From NCBI RefSeq assembly GCF_017873215.1, contig NZ_JAGGKA010000010.1:1-64000 (forward strand): 64,000 nucleotides of DNA. Direction: 5' to 3'. The position numbers were made by a program, and so were the translations under genes. Below the pieces are notes generated by a model, which was not told the DNA's origin, did no database searches, and was given only the letters and a program-made list of their open reading frames with translations. The stretch comes from Clostridium tetanomorphum (GTDB lineage: Bacteria; Bacillota; Clostridia; Clostridiales; Clostridiaceae). Positions 9,801 to 17,671 of this stretch are shown one piece after another; the stretch's first letter is position 1; the number at the start of each line of letters is the position of its first letter.

Positions 9801-10104
9801 TTTGATATCTTTAAAAGCTGGTGGTACAGGACTTAATTTAACTTCAGCAGATATAGTTATACATTTTGATCCTTGGTGGAATCCAGCGGTGGAGCAGCAG
9901 GCGTCGGATAGAGCACATAGAATAGGTCAAAGAAAGACAGTGGAAGTTATAAGACTTATTGCAAAGGGAAGCATTGAAGAGAAAATATATAAGATACAAA
10001 ATAAGAAAAAGGAAATAATAGAAAATGTAATAGATAAAACTTCAGGAGAAGAAATTCTTTTATCAAGTATGAATCAAAAGGAAATTGAAGAGCTTTTTCA
10101 ATAG
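6853..10104 (+). CDS. SNF2-family ATPase/helicase with SWIM zinc finger
   Basis: A 1083-residue protein starting at GTG 6853 behind GGAGG. The N-terminal SWIM finger has C78-x-C80, C87-x-H89 (CSCPYWGYMCKH). A long middle region of about 500 residues follows, typical of bacterial SNF2 proteins. The ATPase core has Walker A GLGKT near residue 645, DEAQ (motif II) near 743, LTGTPVEN (III), and in the second RecA-like domain LFSQFT, GGTGLNLTSAD and SDRAHRIGQ (motif VI, near 1020). SNF2 proteins translocate on double-stranded DNA and displace bound proteins; bacterial SWIM-containing forms are cytoplasmic and poorly characterised. The gene stands alone. A role in transcription recycling or repair is possible but not shown here. 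Confidence 0.92.
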   Translation: MFNINGKLVKELAGELIYARGVRCYKNNQVKSMKVEVVQRDKEKVAEINSIVKSSDNDMEYKVFLRFKDETTYIESRCSCPYWGYMCKHAVAVLLKFIDEKEEFLKGAEEKRTKDFIYKIKSNILRNTSAESKIYLNTEYKVEINSRYRKTISLEMKVGENKLYVVKNIKDFVENLHSGKETYFGKGFTLNPYIHKFKEEDKDIIKLLWEIYEYKRTLENLDDYSMYSAKLFKGKKVYFTEKAVERFFNSLGNRTIDLVIDGKNMSNVSFVKEDFILDFKMESKNDEIILRQTSDIAVPIISSGKYFLYEGKIYNPSQELVKNYEPFFNYFLKEKKLQLNFNKNYSNDIASFVLPTLKKISRVLEVDNELKDKFYHEELNTSVYFDKREEKILANILFKYGNIEIGPFQSEVEGGERILIRDIEGEKKIISILENFHFKRENYNYVLEDEEKLLNFMSKGMELLQEVSEVYYSESFKNIKIYTKSSYKSSIKLNEDNLLEFTFDIEGIDKKELKDIFHALKEKRKYYRLKKGGFIPLIDEELQGIGNLIDYLNIKLSDLEKEKVLLKRYNAVYIDAAIKEKNISFIEKNKKFKNLVNNIEDMGEIHYVIPKNLEKIMRPYQKFGFKWFKTLSSCGFGGILADEMGLGKTLQTIAFIKSEVDENKENRMPSLVICPTSLVYNWQDEINKFESDLKCVIISGNRDEREKNIEKIEEADIVVTSYALIRRDISDYEKIKFRYCFLDEAQNIKNPESLNAQSVKSIKANSYFALTGTPVENSLGELWSIFDFIMPGYLLSSRKFSLKYETPIVKNKDSNALKELNIHIKPFILRRLKKDVIKELPPKIEHNIIVDMTEEQKKVYGSFVQQAREDMNKEIKEKGFNRSKIKILSLLTRLRQICCDPSTFIENYEGNSGKMEAILDIVENNINEGHKILLFSQFTSVLENIRKKFEKNNIKYLYLDGSTKADIRGNLVKEFNEGDTKIFLISLKAGGTGLNLTSADIVIHFDPWWNPAVEQQASDRAHRIGQRKTVEVIRLIAKGSIEEKIYKIQNKKKEIIENVIDKTSGEEILLSSMNQKEIEELFQ

Positions 10105-10125
10105 AATGAAAATATTTTAGCTGTT

Positions 10126-10180
10126 GTTTACAATTTATTAACAATACTGTGATATAGCTGTCATGTTAAGTTAGTAGTAT
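10126..10180 (+). promoter_or_regulatory. 11-bp-periodic response-regulator operator and promoter of the LTA synthase-like gene
   Basis: Four half-sites start at 10126 (GTTTAC), 10137 (ATTAAC), 10148 (TGTGAT) and 10159 (TGTCAT), each 11 bp apart. TAGTAT, a -10-like hexamer, begins at 10175, 16 bp after the start of the last half-site. The -35 position is occupied by the repeats. This is the layout of an activator site for an OmpR/PhoB-type regulator. The same half-sites and the same 16-bp spacing recur at 47346-47400 and 51741-51773. Confidence 0.6.
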
Positions 10181-10217
10181 TATTTATAAGTAAATAAGAT
10201 TATTGTTGGAGGCAGGA

Positions 10218-12113
10218 ATGATTATTAAAAACATAGAGCAGAATAGATCACGTAATTTATTTCACAATATGGAGTTACAGTGGATACAGTACTGGGAAGT
10301 TTTTTTATTTTTATTTATAGTTATAGCAAAGGTATTATATTATGGTAAACAAATTTCTCCGGAGTATTTTGATGCAAGGATTCTACAGCCACCGGTTATA
10401 GCTTCTATATTGCCTATTGTAGCTATATCCTATTTATTTAAAAATAATGCTAGGATAAATTTTCTTTATATAGTTAACATAATCATTAGTATTATTTTAT
10501 TTGCGGATACAGTTTACTATCGTTATTTTAAAGATGTTATTTCAATAGGGGCAATTAAAGATAGCTTTTTACTAAAAGATGTATCATCAAGTATAGGAGC
10601 TTTAATAAGTGTAAAAGATTTTTTTTATTTAATAGATGTAATATTATTTATTCCATTAATAATATTTATGAAGAAGGTTAATAGAAAAGAGTTATCCTTA
10701 AGATTGAGATTGATGATTTTTATGTTATTGATTTCATTAGGTGTTGCATTTGATGGAAAATTTATTTATGCGCTTTCTAAAGAACAGCCCTTATTAATTA
10801 AAACTATGAGTAATAAGCTTTATTTGACAAAAGTATTAGGAAATATTAATTTTCATATTTTAGATGGATATAATTTTATCACTAACAAAATAAACAACAC
10901 TAAAAAAATTCCCGAAGACAGAAAAAATGAAATTGTAACTTTTTTATCAAATAAAAATGAGTCCAAAGAAATAAATTTTACTGGAGTAGGTTCTGGAAAG
11001 AATTTAATAGTTATTCAAGTAGAAGCTCTTCAGCAATTTGTGATTAACAATAAAGTAAATGGTGAGGAAATCACTCCAAATTTAAATAAGTGGATAAATA
11101 AAAGTATGTATTTTGATAATTATTTTTATCAAGTAGCAGCAGGAAATACATCTGATGCGGAATTTATGTCTAATAATTCATTATATCCAGCAGCTTCTGG
11201 ATCAGCATATTATCAATATACGGGGAATACACTTAATTCATTACCTAAGTTGCTAAAAGACAATGGATATACTACTGCTGCATTTCATGGATATATAGAA
11301 GGATTTTGGAATAGAAATGTTATGTATAATACAGAAGGCTTTGATAACTTTTATGGTGAACATAGTTTTAAACTAGATGACAAGGTAGGACTTGGATTAA
11401 GTGATAAGTCATTTTTTAATCAATCTATAGATAAAATAAAACAATTAAAAAGTCCCTTTTATTCTTTTATGGTAACATTGAGCAGTCATTTTCCTTATGA
11501 TGATGTGAGTGGTTATGGAGATTTCAATGTGGGAAACTATGAGAATACTCTTTTAGGAAATTATTTAAAAGGAATTCATTATACGGATGCTCAATTAGGA
11601 ATGTTCCTGGACAAGCTTCAAAAAGAGGGTATACTTGATAATTCCATTGTTGTTATTTATGGAGACCATAATGCTATTCCCAAAGATAATATCCAACAAT
11701 TATATGAGTTTGAAGGTGTTAAAAATACTACAGATTTACAATGGTATCAGTATCAAAAGGTACCTATGATAATACATTTTCCTAAGGATGAGTATAAAGG
11801 TGTTAATCATACTTATTCAGGACAAATGGACTTGTATCCTACCTTAGCAAATTTATTTAATTTATCTAATAAGTATATGTTTGGAAAAGATATATTAAAT
11901 ACTTCTGAGGAAAAGGTAGTGTTTAGAAATGGATCTTTTACTGATGGAAAGATTTTTTATGTTTCATGGACAAACACCTATTATGATATTAAATCAGGTA
12001 AAATAATTTCTGAAACACCGGAGTTAAAAATTATGAAAGAAAATGCTTTAAAGCAACTGAAGTATTCTGATGATATTTTAAATCATAATTTAATAAAAAA
12101 TGTAGACGAGTAA
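10218..12113 (+). CDS. LTA synthase-like sulfatase-family membrane enzyme
   Basis: A 631-residue protein. ATG at 10218 follows GGAGGCAGG, and the TTG at 10203 is rejected. Five transmembrane helices lie in the first ~200 residues, followed by an extracellular sulfatase domain. The lipoteichoic-acid synthase residues are present: E269 (VEAL), T311 (AGNTSDAEF, catalytic nucleophile), W and R in FWNRN, H424 (SSHFPY), and D483-H484 (YGDHN). These bind Mn and transfer glycerol phosphate from phosphatidylglycerol onto a growing polyglycerol-phosphate chain. The upstream operator is shared with the glycosylation operon at 47.4 kb and the two-component operon at 51.8 kb, which suggests coordinated envelope control. 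It could also be a primase-type or phosphoethanolamine-type relative. Confidence 0.85.
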   Translation: MIIKNIEQNRSRNLFHNMELQWIQYWEVFLFLFIVIAKVLYYGKQISPEYFDARILQPPVIASILPIVAISYLFKNNARINFLYIVNIIISIILFADTVYYRYFKDVISIGAIKDSFLLKDVSSSIGALISVKDFFYLIDVILFIPLIIFMKKVNRKELSLRLRLMIFMLLISLGVAFDGKFIYALSKEQPLLIKTMSNKLYLTKVLGNINFHILDGYNFITNKINNTKKIPEDRKNEIVTFLSNKNESKEINFTGVGSGKNLIVIQVEALQQFVINNKVNGEEITPNLNKWINKSMYFDNYFYQVAAGNTSDAEFMSNNSLYPAASGSAYYQYTGNTLNSLPKLLKDNGYTTAAFHGYIEGFWNRNVMYNTEGFDNFYGEHSFKLDDKVGLGLSDKSFFNQSIDKIKQLKSPFYSFMVTLSSHFPYDDVSGYGDFNVGNYENTLLGNYLKGIHYTDAQLGMFLDKLQKEGILDNSIVVIYGDHNAIPKDNIQQLYEFEGVKNTTDLQWYQYQKVPMIIHFPKDEYKGVNHTYSGQMDLYPTLANLFNLSNKYMFGKDILNTSEEKVVFRNGSFTDGKIFYVSWTNTYYDIKSGKIISETPELKIMKENALKQLKYSDDILNHNLIKNVDE

Positions 12114-12136
12114 TTATTGACAGATAATTGTTTTCA

Positions 12137-12213
12137 AATAATAAAGAATAAATAGGTATAATTTTTTATAATAGTTATTATTTTAAATTTACCATATTTA
12201 TTCTTTATTATTT
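12137..12213 (+). terminator. AT-rich inverted repeat between convergent genes, probable bidirectional terminator
   Basis: Arms of about 20 bp (12137-12156 and 12193-12213) are nearly perfect inverted copies reading AATAATAAAGAATAAATA, around a 36-base AT-rich loop. They sit between the convergent LTA synthase-like and DUF2680 genes. T-rich tracts follow on the + strand. Confidence 0.55.
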
Positions 12214-12224
12214 TTTATAAATTT

Positions 12225-12713
12225 TTATCTATTGTCTTCTGGTGTTTCTTTTAAATTTGTTTTTGGAGCTGACTTAAAGTTTCCATCCCATCTTTCTATG
12301 TTTAACTTCATTTTTGATATAATCATGTCAGCTTTTTCTCTAGTTAGGTTACCCTCAGTAACTTTTTTATTTATGTCATCAGTTTTGGCTTTAATAATTA
12401 TTGATCTAACTTGTTCAGGGGTCATGCCATTTTTTTCTTTTTCTATATCAAATATAGTTTTACCAGATTTTTTGGCAGCTTCAATGTCTTCAGTTGTTAA
12501 TCTTAATTCTTTTATTGATGAAAGTCCTTCAAATTTTGTATCTTTAAATTTATTATTGTCAGGTTGTATACTTTCATTCTGTTTTTCTGTTTTATTAATA
12601 GGTTGTGTAACTTCTTTAAATTCTGGTGTAGATGATGCAAAAACAGTAGAACTTATCCCTAGCACTAGTGAAAGACTTAATGCCATAGTTTTTTTTCCGT
12701 TTTGTCTAAACAT
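12225..12713 (-). CDS. Secreted protein with a single DUF2680 repeat
   Basis: A 162-residue protein with a signal peptide (residues 1-26, cleavage near VFAS), a polar linker rich in Gln, Asn and Lys, and one DUF2680 repeat (about 70-150) with ELRLTTEDIEAAKKSGKT, NGMTPEQV, ADMIISKMK and a final WDG. The repeat is clearly homologous to those of the 4821-5627 protein, to which it is probably paralogous. AGGAGG fixes the start. It stands alone, divergent from the TPP-riboswitch operon. Function unknown. Confidence 0.8.
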   Translation of the reverse strand: MFRQNGKKTMALSLSLVLGISSTVFASSTPEFKEVTQPINKTEKQNESIQPDNNKFKDTKFEGLSSIKELRLTTEDIEAAKKSGKTIFDIEKEKNGMTPEQVRSIIIKAKTDDINKKVTEGNLTREKADMIISKMKLNIERWDGNFKSAPKTNLKETPEDNR

Positions 12714-12876
12714 GTTGTTGCCTCCTTAAATTTTTATAATTTTTAAATTAACGTAACATTTTTATTATGTGTATTAGTGTTATGAATAATTTATAAAAAT
12801 ATTGTAAAATAATGAATAAATTACAATTGAAATTATTAATAAAAATGGGAAACTAGATATATACTTAATATGTCTA

Positions 12877-12905
12877 TTGACCATATAGCTATATTGTAGT
12901 AATAT
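12877..12905 (+). promoter_or_regulatory. Sigma-A-type promoter of the tenA-thiZXY operon
   Basis: TTGACC (12877-12882), a 17-bp spacer and TAATAT (12900-12905), about 45 bp upstream of the TPP aptamer. Confidence 0.6.
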
Positions 12906-12947
12906 GAATAGGTAATGAAAAATAATTTAATAGTGAAATTAATAATC

Positions 12948-13036
12948 CCAGGGGGGCTGGTGTTGCCAGCTGAGAGTAAGAACGAAATTCTTAGACCCTA
13001 TAACCTGATCTGGTTAATACCAGCGTAGGAAGAGGC
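12948..13036 (+). ncRNA. TPP riboswitch (thi box)
   Basis: The sequence shows the conserved TPP-aptamer elements in order: a GGGG-containing P2 stem with GCTGG/CCAGC, the CTGAGAG pyrimidine-binding segment, a short variable P3a hairpin, ACCCTATAACCTGATCTGG, TTAATACCAGCGTAGG and the closing strand. A terminator follows at 13060-13092, so TPP binding should stop transcription of tenA-thiZXY. AAGAGG at the 3' end of the aptamer (about 13030-13035) can pair with CCTCTT in the terminator loop, a possible antiterminator (inference). Confidence 0.95.
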
Positions 13037-13059
13037 TTTATATATTTTTGAAGAATATA

Positions 13060-13093
13060 GGTACAAACCTCTTTTAGGTTTGTGCCTTTTTAC
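13060..13093 (+). terminator. Riboswitch expression-platform terminator
   Basis: GGTACAAACCT and AGGTTTGTGCC form an 11-bp stem with a CTTTT loop, followed by TTTTT. It lies between the TPP aptamer and tenA. Confidence 0.9.
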
Positions 13094-13117
13094 TTTAAAA
13101 AAGTAGGGGGTTTTAAA

Positions 13118-13777
13118 ATGAAGTTTTCAGAAAGATTATATGAAAGTGTAAAAGAAATTTGGCAGTCTTATTATGAACATCCTTTTGTGAAAGGAATAGG
13201 AGATGGAACTTTAGAGGTAGACAAGTTTAAATATTATATGATTCAAGATTACCTTTATCTATTAGACTATGCTAAGATTTACGCATTAGGAATTGTTAAA
13301 GCAGATACAGAAGAGGTTATGCAGGGATTTTCTTCTATGGTAAATGGCATACTAAATGGTGAAATGAGTATCCATAGATCCTATATGAAAAGACTTGGAA
13401 TTAGCCAGGAAGAAATAAAGGATGCTAAGGCTAGTCTTGATAATATTTCCTACACTCACTATATGCTTGCAGTATCTCATACAGGTAATTTAGCAGATCT
13501 TACAGTATCACTGCTTTCTTGTATGTGGAGCTATTTAGAAATTGGAAGGAATTTAAGTAAGGTTCCTAATTCCACAGAACATGAATTTTATGGTGAATGG
13601 ATAAGAGGGTACATATCAAAGGAATATGAAGAGTTAACTCAGTGGGTTATAGATTTAACAGATGAACTTGCAAGGGATATGTCAGAAAAGGAACTTAAAA
13701 AATTAGAGGAAATATTTATTAATACTAGTAAATATGAATATATGTTCTGGGAAATGTCCTATAATAAGGGGATGTAG
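13118..13777 (+). CDS. tenA: Thiaminase II / aminopyrimidine aminohydrolase TenA
   Basis: A 219-residue cytoplasmic all-alpha enzyme. ATG 13118 follows TAGGGGG; an earlier in-frame GTG lies inside the terminator and is rejected. TenA hydrolyses aminopyrimidine breakdown products of thiamine to HMP for salvage. The catalytic cysteine C135 is seen in SCMWSYLEIG, the acidic residue E212 in FWEMSY, and the substrate-pocket DYLYLLDYAK helix is intact. Length and residues match the TenA_C class. It is the first gene of a TPP-riboswitch operon with thiZ, thiX and thiY, the arrangement that imports and salvages formylaminopyrimidine; the deformylating partner (ylmB) is not in this window. Confidence 0.95.
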   Translation: MKFSERLYESVKEIWQSYYEHPFVKGIGDGTLEVDKFKYYMIQDYLYLLDYAKIYALGIVKADTEEVMQGFSSMVNGILNGEMSIHRSYMKRLGISQEEIKDAKASLDNISYTHYMLAVSHTGNLADLTVSLLSCMWSYLEIGRNLSKVPNSTEHEFYGEWIRGYISKEYEELTQWVIDLTDELARDMSEKELKKLEEIFINTSKYEYMFWEMSYNKGM

Positions 13778-13783
13778 CTTTTT

Positions 13784-14536
13784 ATGTTAAGGTTTTGTGA
13801 TGTAAATTTTAAATATAGTAATGAAAAAGAATATATTATAGAAAACTTAAGTTTTCATGTAAATGGAGGAGAATTTATAAGTATAATAGGACCTAGTGGT
13901 TGTGGGAAAAGTACAATTTTTAGACTGATTACTGGTCTTGAGAAGGTTGAAAGCGGAAATATTTTTGTAAATGATAAAAACATAAATAATTTAAGAGGAT
14001 ATATAGGATATATGCCTCAAAGGGATTTGCTTATACCCTGGAGGACTATTTTAGAAAATGCTTGTTTACCGTTGGAGATTCAAGGAGAAAATTTAAAGGA
14101 GGCTAAAAAAGAAGCTGAAAAGTTTTTAACTTCCTTTGGACTTGGTGAGTATAAGGATAAATACCCAAAGGATTTATCTGGAGGAATGAGACAAAGGGTA
14201 TCTTTTATAAGAACTTTACTTACTGGCTCTGATATTATGCTTCTAGATGAACCTTTCAGTGCTTTAGATGCTATAACTAAAATATCTATGCAGGAATGGA
14301 TTTTAGAACAGTGGGCAAATTTAAAGAAAACCATATTATTTATAACCCATGATGTAGAAGAAGCATTATTTTTATCTAGTAGAATATTTGTTGTTTCTGA
14401 AAAACCTATAACTAAATTAAAGGAAGTAATAGTTCCCGTCATTTATCCAAGAAATAGACATATGTTAAGTGAACCTGAAATATTAAATATAAAAGAAGAA
14501 TTAGTAAATGAGTTAAAGCAGAGGGTTCAGCTATGA
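13784..14536 (+). CDS. thiZ: ABC transporter ATP-binding protein for thiamine precursor uptake
   Basis: A 250-residue ATPase of the nitrate/sulfonate/taurine type. Walker A GPSGCGKST is at 36-44, the Q-loop is near MPQRD, the signature is LSGGMRQR, Walker B is IMLLDEP, and the switch His is in FITHDVEEA. It starts six bases after tenA and its stop overlaps the permease start (ATGA), so tight cotranslation is likely. Its place between tenA and the NMT1-type binding protein, under a TPP riboswitch, identifies it as the ThiZ component for pyrimidine precursor import. Confidence 0.9.
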   Translation: MLRFCDVNFKYSNEKEYIIENLSFHVNGGEFISIIGPSGCGKSTIFRLITGLEKVESGNIFVNDKNINNLRGYIGYMPQRDLLIPWRTILENACLPLEIQGENLKEAKKEAEKFLTSFGLGEYKDKYPKDLSGGMRQRVSFIRTLLTGSDIMLLDEPFSALDAITKISMQEWILEQWANLKKTILFITHDVEEALFLSSRIFVVSEKPITKLKEVIVPVIYPRNRHMLSEPEILNIKEELVNELKQRVQL

Positions 14537-15276
14537 AAAAATATTCATCATCAATAATAGTGAGTATTATATTTTTTATATTTTGGGAAGGACTTGCAAG
14601 ATATATAAATGCTATGTACATATTACCTTCGCCAATTAAAATAATAGAGAAAGCTTGGATTTTAAGGGAACCACTTTTTAAAGTACATCTTCCAGCAACT
14701 TTAGCGGTTACTTTTTTAGGACTTCTAGTTTCTATAGTTTTAGGAGTAGCGTTAGCTATAGCTATGGCGTTAAGTGAAAAGATTGAAAAGGCTATATATC
14801 CTATAGTAGTGGTAACTCAAACAATTCCTATAACTGCTTTAGCACCAATATTTGTGCTTTGGTTTGGATATACTATATGGAGTAAAATTTTAGTAACTAT
14901 ACTTATAACTTTTTTTCCTATAACTGTAAATGTCTATGATGGACTTCGTTCAACTAAAAGGGAAATGGAAGAACTTTTAATCACCTATGGTGCTAGTGAA
15001 AAACAAATATTTATTAAATTAAAACTTCCGTCTGCATTGCCATATTTTTTTTCAGCTTTAAAAATAGCTATGCCACTTAGTGTAATTGGTGCTGCTATTA
15101 GTGAGTGGCTGGGCTCTCAATCTGGTCTTGGATATTTTAGTAAAAGGATGATGACTCAGTTAGATGGAGCTGGTGTATTTGCTCCCATAGTAATTCTATC
15201 CTTTGTTGCTTTAATATTTGTTTTAATAGTGAATGTTTTAGAGAATAAGATAATTAAATGGAGGAATGAAGTGTGA
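14533..15276 (+). CDS. thiX: ABC transporter permease for thiamine precursor uptake
   Basis: A 247-residue BPD-type permease with about six transmembrane helices and the EAA loop (MEELLITYGASEKQIFIKLKLP, near 140-160) that docks on the ATPase. The family is SsuC/TauC-like. The start ATG at 14533 overlaps the ATPase stop by four bases, and the end overlaps the GTG start of the binding protein by four bases. Membership in the tenA TPP-riboswitch operon supports transport of formylaminopyrimidine or a related HMP precursor. Confidence 0.9.
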   Translation: MKKYSSSIIVSIIFFIFWEGLARYINAMYILPSPIKIIEKAWILREPLFKVHLPATLAVTFLGLLVSIVLGVALAIAMALSEKIEKAIYPIVVVTQTIPITALAPIFVLWFGYTIWSKILVTILITFFPITVNVYDGLRSTKREMEELLITYGASEKQIFIKLKLPSALPYFFSALKIAMPLSVIGAAISEWLGSQSGLGYFSKRMMTQLDGAGVFAPIVILSFVALIFVLIVNVLENKIIKWRNEV

Positions 15277-16283
15277 AAAAATTTAAGTATTTATCTTTAG
15301 TATTAGTATTTTTATTAATAACTCTTACAGGTTGTGCAGGAAAGTCAGAAGACAAAACTTTAACTGATAACAAAAAGTTAGAAGAAGTGGATTTAGTATT
15401 AGATTGGTATCCAAATGCAATACATAGCTTTATATATGCAGCTATGGAAAAAGGATATTATGAAGAAGAAGGATTAAAGGTTAATATAAAATTTCCTTCT
15501 AATCCAACAGATCCATTAACATTACCAGCAGCAGGTAAAGCAACTTTAGGAATTTATTATCAGCCAGATATAGTAATGGCGAGAGTAAATGAAAAGGTAC
15601 CAGTAAAATCTATAGGAGCTATAGTACATACTCCTTTAAATGTTATAATTTCTTTAAAGGAAAAAAATATAAATTCACCGAAAGATTTGTCAGGAAAAAC
15701 TATCGGATTTTCAGGAAATCCTTTAAATACAGAATATGTTAAAACTATGGTAAAAGCAGATGGAGGAGATCCAAATTCAGTAAAGATTATAGATGTAGGT
15801 TTTGAATTACTTTCATCTATGATAACAAAAAAAGTAGATGCTACTACTGGAGGACTTATAAACCATGAAGTGCCAGTACTTAAGCATGAAGGACACCAAA
15901 TCAATTATTTTAGTCCATCCGACTATGGAGTACCAAGATACTATGAAGAAGTGTTTGTTACTAGCGATAATACATTAAAAGAAAAAAAAGAAACTTTAAG
16001 GAAGTTTATGAAAGCTTCTAAAAAAGGTTATGAATTTATGAAAAAGAATCCAGATGAAGCTTTAAAAATATTATTAAATAATCAACAGAAAGATAGTTTC
16101 CCTCTTACAGAAGCTGTAGAAAAGGAAAGTATGAATATGTTGCTTCCAAAGATGGAATCAAAAGAAGAAGCTTTCTTATATCAAGATAAGAAGGTTTGGG
16201 AAGACAATATTAAATGGTTACAAGAAAATGGCATGTTAAAAGAAAAGGTTAATGCAGAAGATTTCTTTGTGAATTTGGATTAA
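15273..16283 (+). CDS. thiY: Pyrimidine-precursor-binding lipoprotein (NMT1/THI5-like)
   Basis: A 336-residue solute-binding protein. The signal peptide ends in a lipobox ITLTGC with lipidated Cys21. The mature part is an NMT1/THI5-like periplasmic-binding fold beginning DLVLDWYPNAIHSFIYAAMEKGYY, with GKTIGFSGNPL in the hinge region. The GTG start overlaps the upstream stop, with GGAGG nearby. ThiY captures N-formyl-4-amino-5-aminomethyl-2-methylpyrimidine outside the membrane for the ThiXZ permease; that ligand is taken from the family, not shown by the sequence. It is the last gene of the operon and is followed by a terminator. Confidence 0.9.
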   Translation: MKKFKYLSLVLVFLLITLTGCAGKSEDKTLTDNKKLEEVDLVLDWYPNAIHSFIYAAMEKGYYEEEGLKVNIKFPSNPTDPLTLPAAGKATLGIYYQPDIVMARVNEKVPVKSIGAIVHTPLNVIISLKEKNINSPKDLSGKTIGFSGNPLNTEYVKTMVKADGGDPNSVKIIDVGFELLSSMITKKVDATTGGLINHEVPVLKHEGHQINYFSPSDYGVPRYYEEVFVTSDNTLKEKKETLRKFMKASKKGYEFMKKNPDEALKILLNNQQKDSFPLTEAVEKESMNMLLPKMESKEEAFLYQDKKVWEDNIKWLQENGMLKEKVNAEDFFVNLD

Positions 16284-16308
16284 AATATAGCTGCCTAAAT
16301 AACTAGTT

Positions 16309-16358
16309 AAAAACTCTATTTAGCTTTAAATTAAATTTAGCTAAATAGAGTTTTGTTT
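16309..16358 (+). terminator. Terminator of the tenA-thiZXY operon
   Basis: AAAACTCTATTTAGCT pairs with AGCTAAATAGAGTTTT around a 13-base AT loop. Confidence 0.85.
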
Positions 16359-16460
16359 ATTCTATGATAATATTTCTAATACCAGAGTTTTTGTAAAAAC
16401 AACACATAAGCACTGCATTTCATATTAGAGAGTATTATATAGTAATATTAATATTTGAAG

Positions 16461-16519
16461 GGAGGATTTAGGTGAGCTTATTTATAGACGCACCTATTTA
16501 TATAAATAGCTAACCTTAG
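16461..16519 (+). other. Imperfect hairpin preceded by a strong Shine-Dalgarno-like sequence
   Basis: In the 320-base gap before the HD-GYP gene, GGGAGG (16461) precedes GTG at 16472, which opens a 13-codon frame ending at 16513. The same stretch folds: AGGTGAGCTTATTTATA pairs imperfectly with the segment ending AATAGCTAACCT, leaving a loop of about 10 bases. It may be a tiny leader peptide, a structured leader or chance. Nothing else is evident in this gap apart from TATAAT near 16544. Confidence 0.25.
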
Positions 16520-16606
16520 ATTTATACTCTATATTAATAAATGGTATAATGTATATGTAATTGTATATATTTTAAATTATAAAAAATATTGGAAAGGTTG
16601 AGAGGT

Positions 16607-17671
16607 ATGGGAATATGTGATGAAAAGATTGGCATGAAATTAAAAGATTTAAAAGTAGGAATGATATTAGCTAATGATATTGTAGTAGATAACACTGTCT
16701 TAGTGGCAAAAGGAGTGAAAATAACAGAGAATATATTAAATAAATTGAAAAATGTTTACTTTGAAAATAATTTAAGTGTATATGATCTTGAAGAAATGCT
16801 AAAAAAAAGTAGGGAAAAAAAGGAAGAATTAAAACAAGTACAATTAGAAATAGAAAGCCTTTCTAAAGAATTAGAAAATATATTTGAAAAAATTGATTAT
16901 AAAGGTAAGGCGGATTTAGGAGAAGTTAAAGATTTTACTAAAAAAATTATGGAATATTTAAAATCACCTAAAACTATAGTGAAAAATATAATCTTACAAG
17001 GAAGTGGAGAAGACTGTATATATAAACATTCAGTTAATGTAACAGCAATGAGCCTTCTTTTAGGCAGGTGGTTAGGATTTGATGAAAATAAATTAAAATT
17101 ATTAGCATATTCGGCTATTTTACATGATTTTGGAAAGACTAAAATAGACAAAAATATATTGCATCAAAAAAGAAATTTAAAAGAAGATGAATTCAAAAAG
17201 ATAAAAATGCATCCAATAATAGCCTATAATTTAGTTAAGGATATTTGCTATCTTAGTAATTCTGTTGGATATGGTATATTAATGCACCATGAAAGACTAG
17301 ATGGTTCAGGATATCCTTTGGGATTAAAAGATGAAAGAATACATGAATTTGCAAAAGTAATAGCTATAGTAGACACTTTTGATGCTTTAAATTCCGATAG
17401 AAGTTATAAAGAAAGTAGAGATCCTTTTAAAGTTTTAGAAATTATTAAAAGTGAAAGTTTAGGAAAGTTAGATTACAGTTACTGTAATGTATTTATAGAA
17501 CATTTAATAAATTATTATATTGGAGAATTTGTTTTACTTAACAATAATACAGTTTGTGAAATAATATGTGTAAATATAAACAATCTATGTAAGCCTTTAC
17601 TTATGTATAATGGAGATTTTATAGATTTGAAGAAACACAATGAATTAACAGTAGAAAATCTTATATTATAA
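16607..17671 (+). CDS. HD-GYP domain protein, probable c-di-GMP phosphodiesterase
   Basis: A 354-residue protein from ATG 16607, with GGAAAGG nine bases upstream (TTG 16589 is the alternative start). The N-terminal ~100 residues include a DUF3391-like start (KLKDLKVGMILANDI) and a charged coiled coil. The HD-GYP domain spans about 140-295: HSVNVTAMS, then LHDFGKTKI (HD pair near 173), MHPIIAYNL, MHHERLDGSGYPLGL (GYP near 235) and IVDTFDAL. These metal-ligand residues are intact, so hydrolysis of c-di-GMP to pGpG/GMP is expected. It is cytoplasmic, without receiver or membrane parts, and monocistronic. Confidence 0.88.
   Translation: MGICDEKIGMKLKDLKVGMILANDIVVDNTVLVAKGVKITENILNKLKNVYFENNLSVYDLEEMLKKSREKKEELKQVQLEIESLSKELENIFEKIDYKGKADLGEVKDFTKKIMEYLKSPKTIVKNIILQGSGEDCIYKHSVNVTAMSLLLGRWLGFDENKLKLLAYSAILHDFGKTKIDKNILHQKRNLKEDEFKKIKMHPIIAYNLVKDICYLSNSVGYGILMHHERLDGSGYPLGLKDERIHEFAKVIAIVDTFDALNSDRSYKESRDPFKVLEIIKSESLGKLDYSYCNVFIEHLINYYIGEFVLLNNNTVCEIICVNINNLCKPLLMYNGDFIDLKKHNELTVENLIL

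Noticed and set aside
12232-12729. Long open frame opposite the DUF2680 gene
   Set aside because: It is a mirror of the coding strand with no ribosome binding site and no recognisable domain; the minus-strand gene has a signal peptide and AGGAGG.
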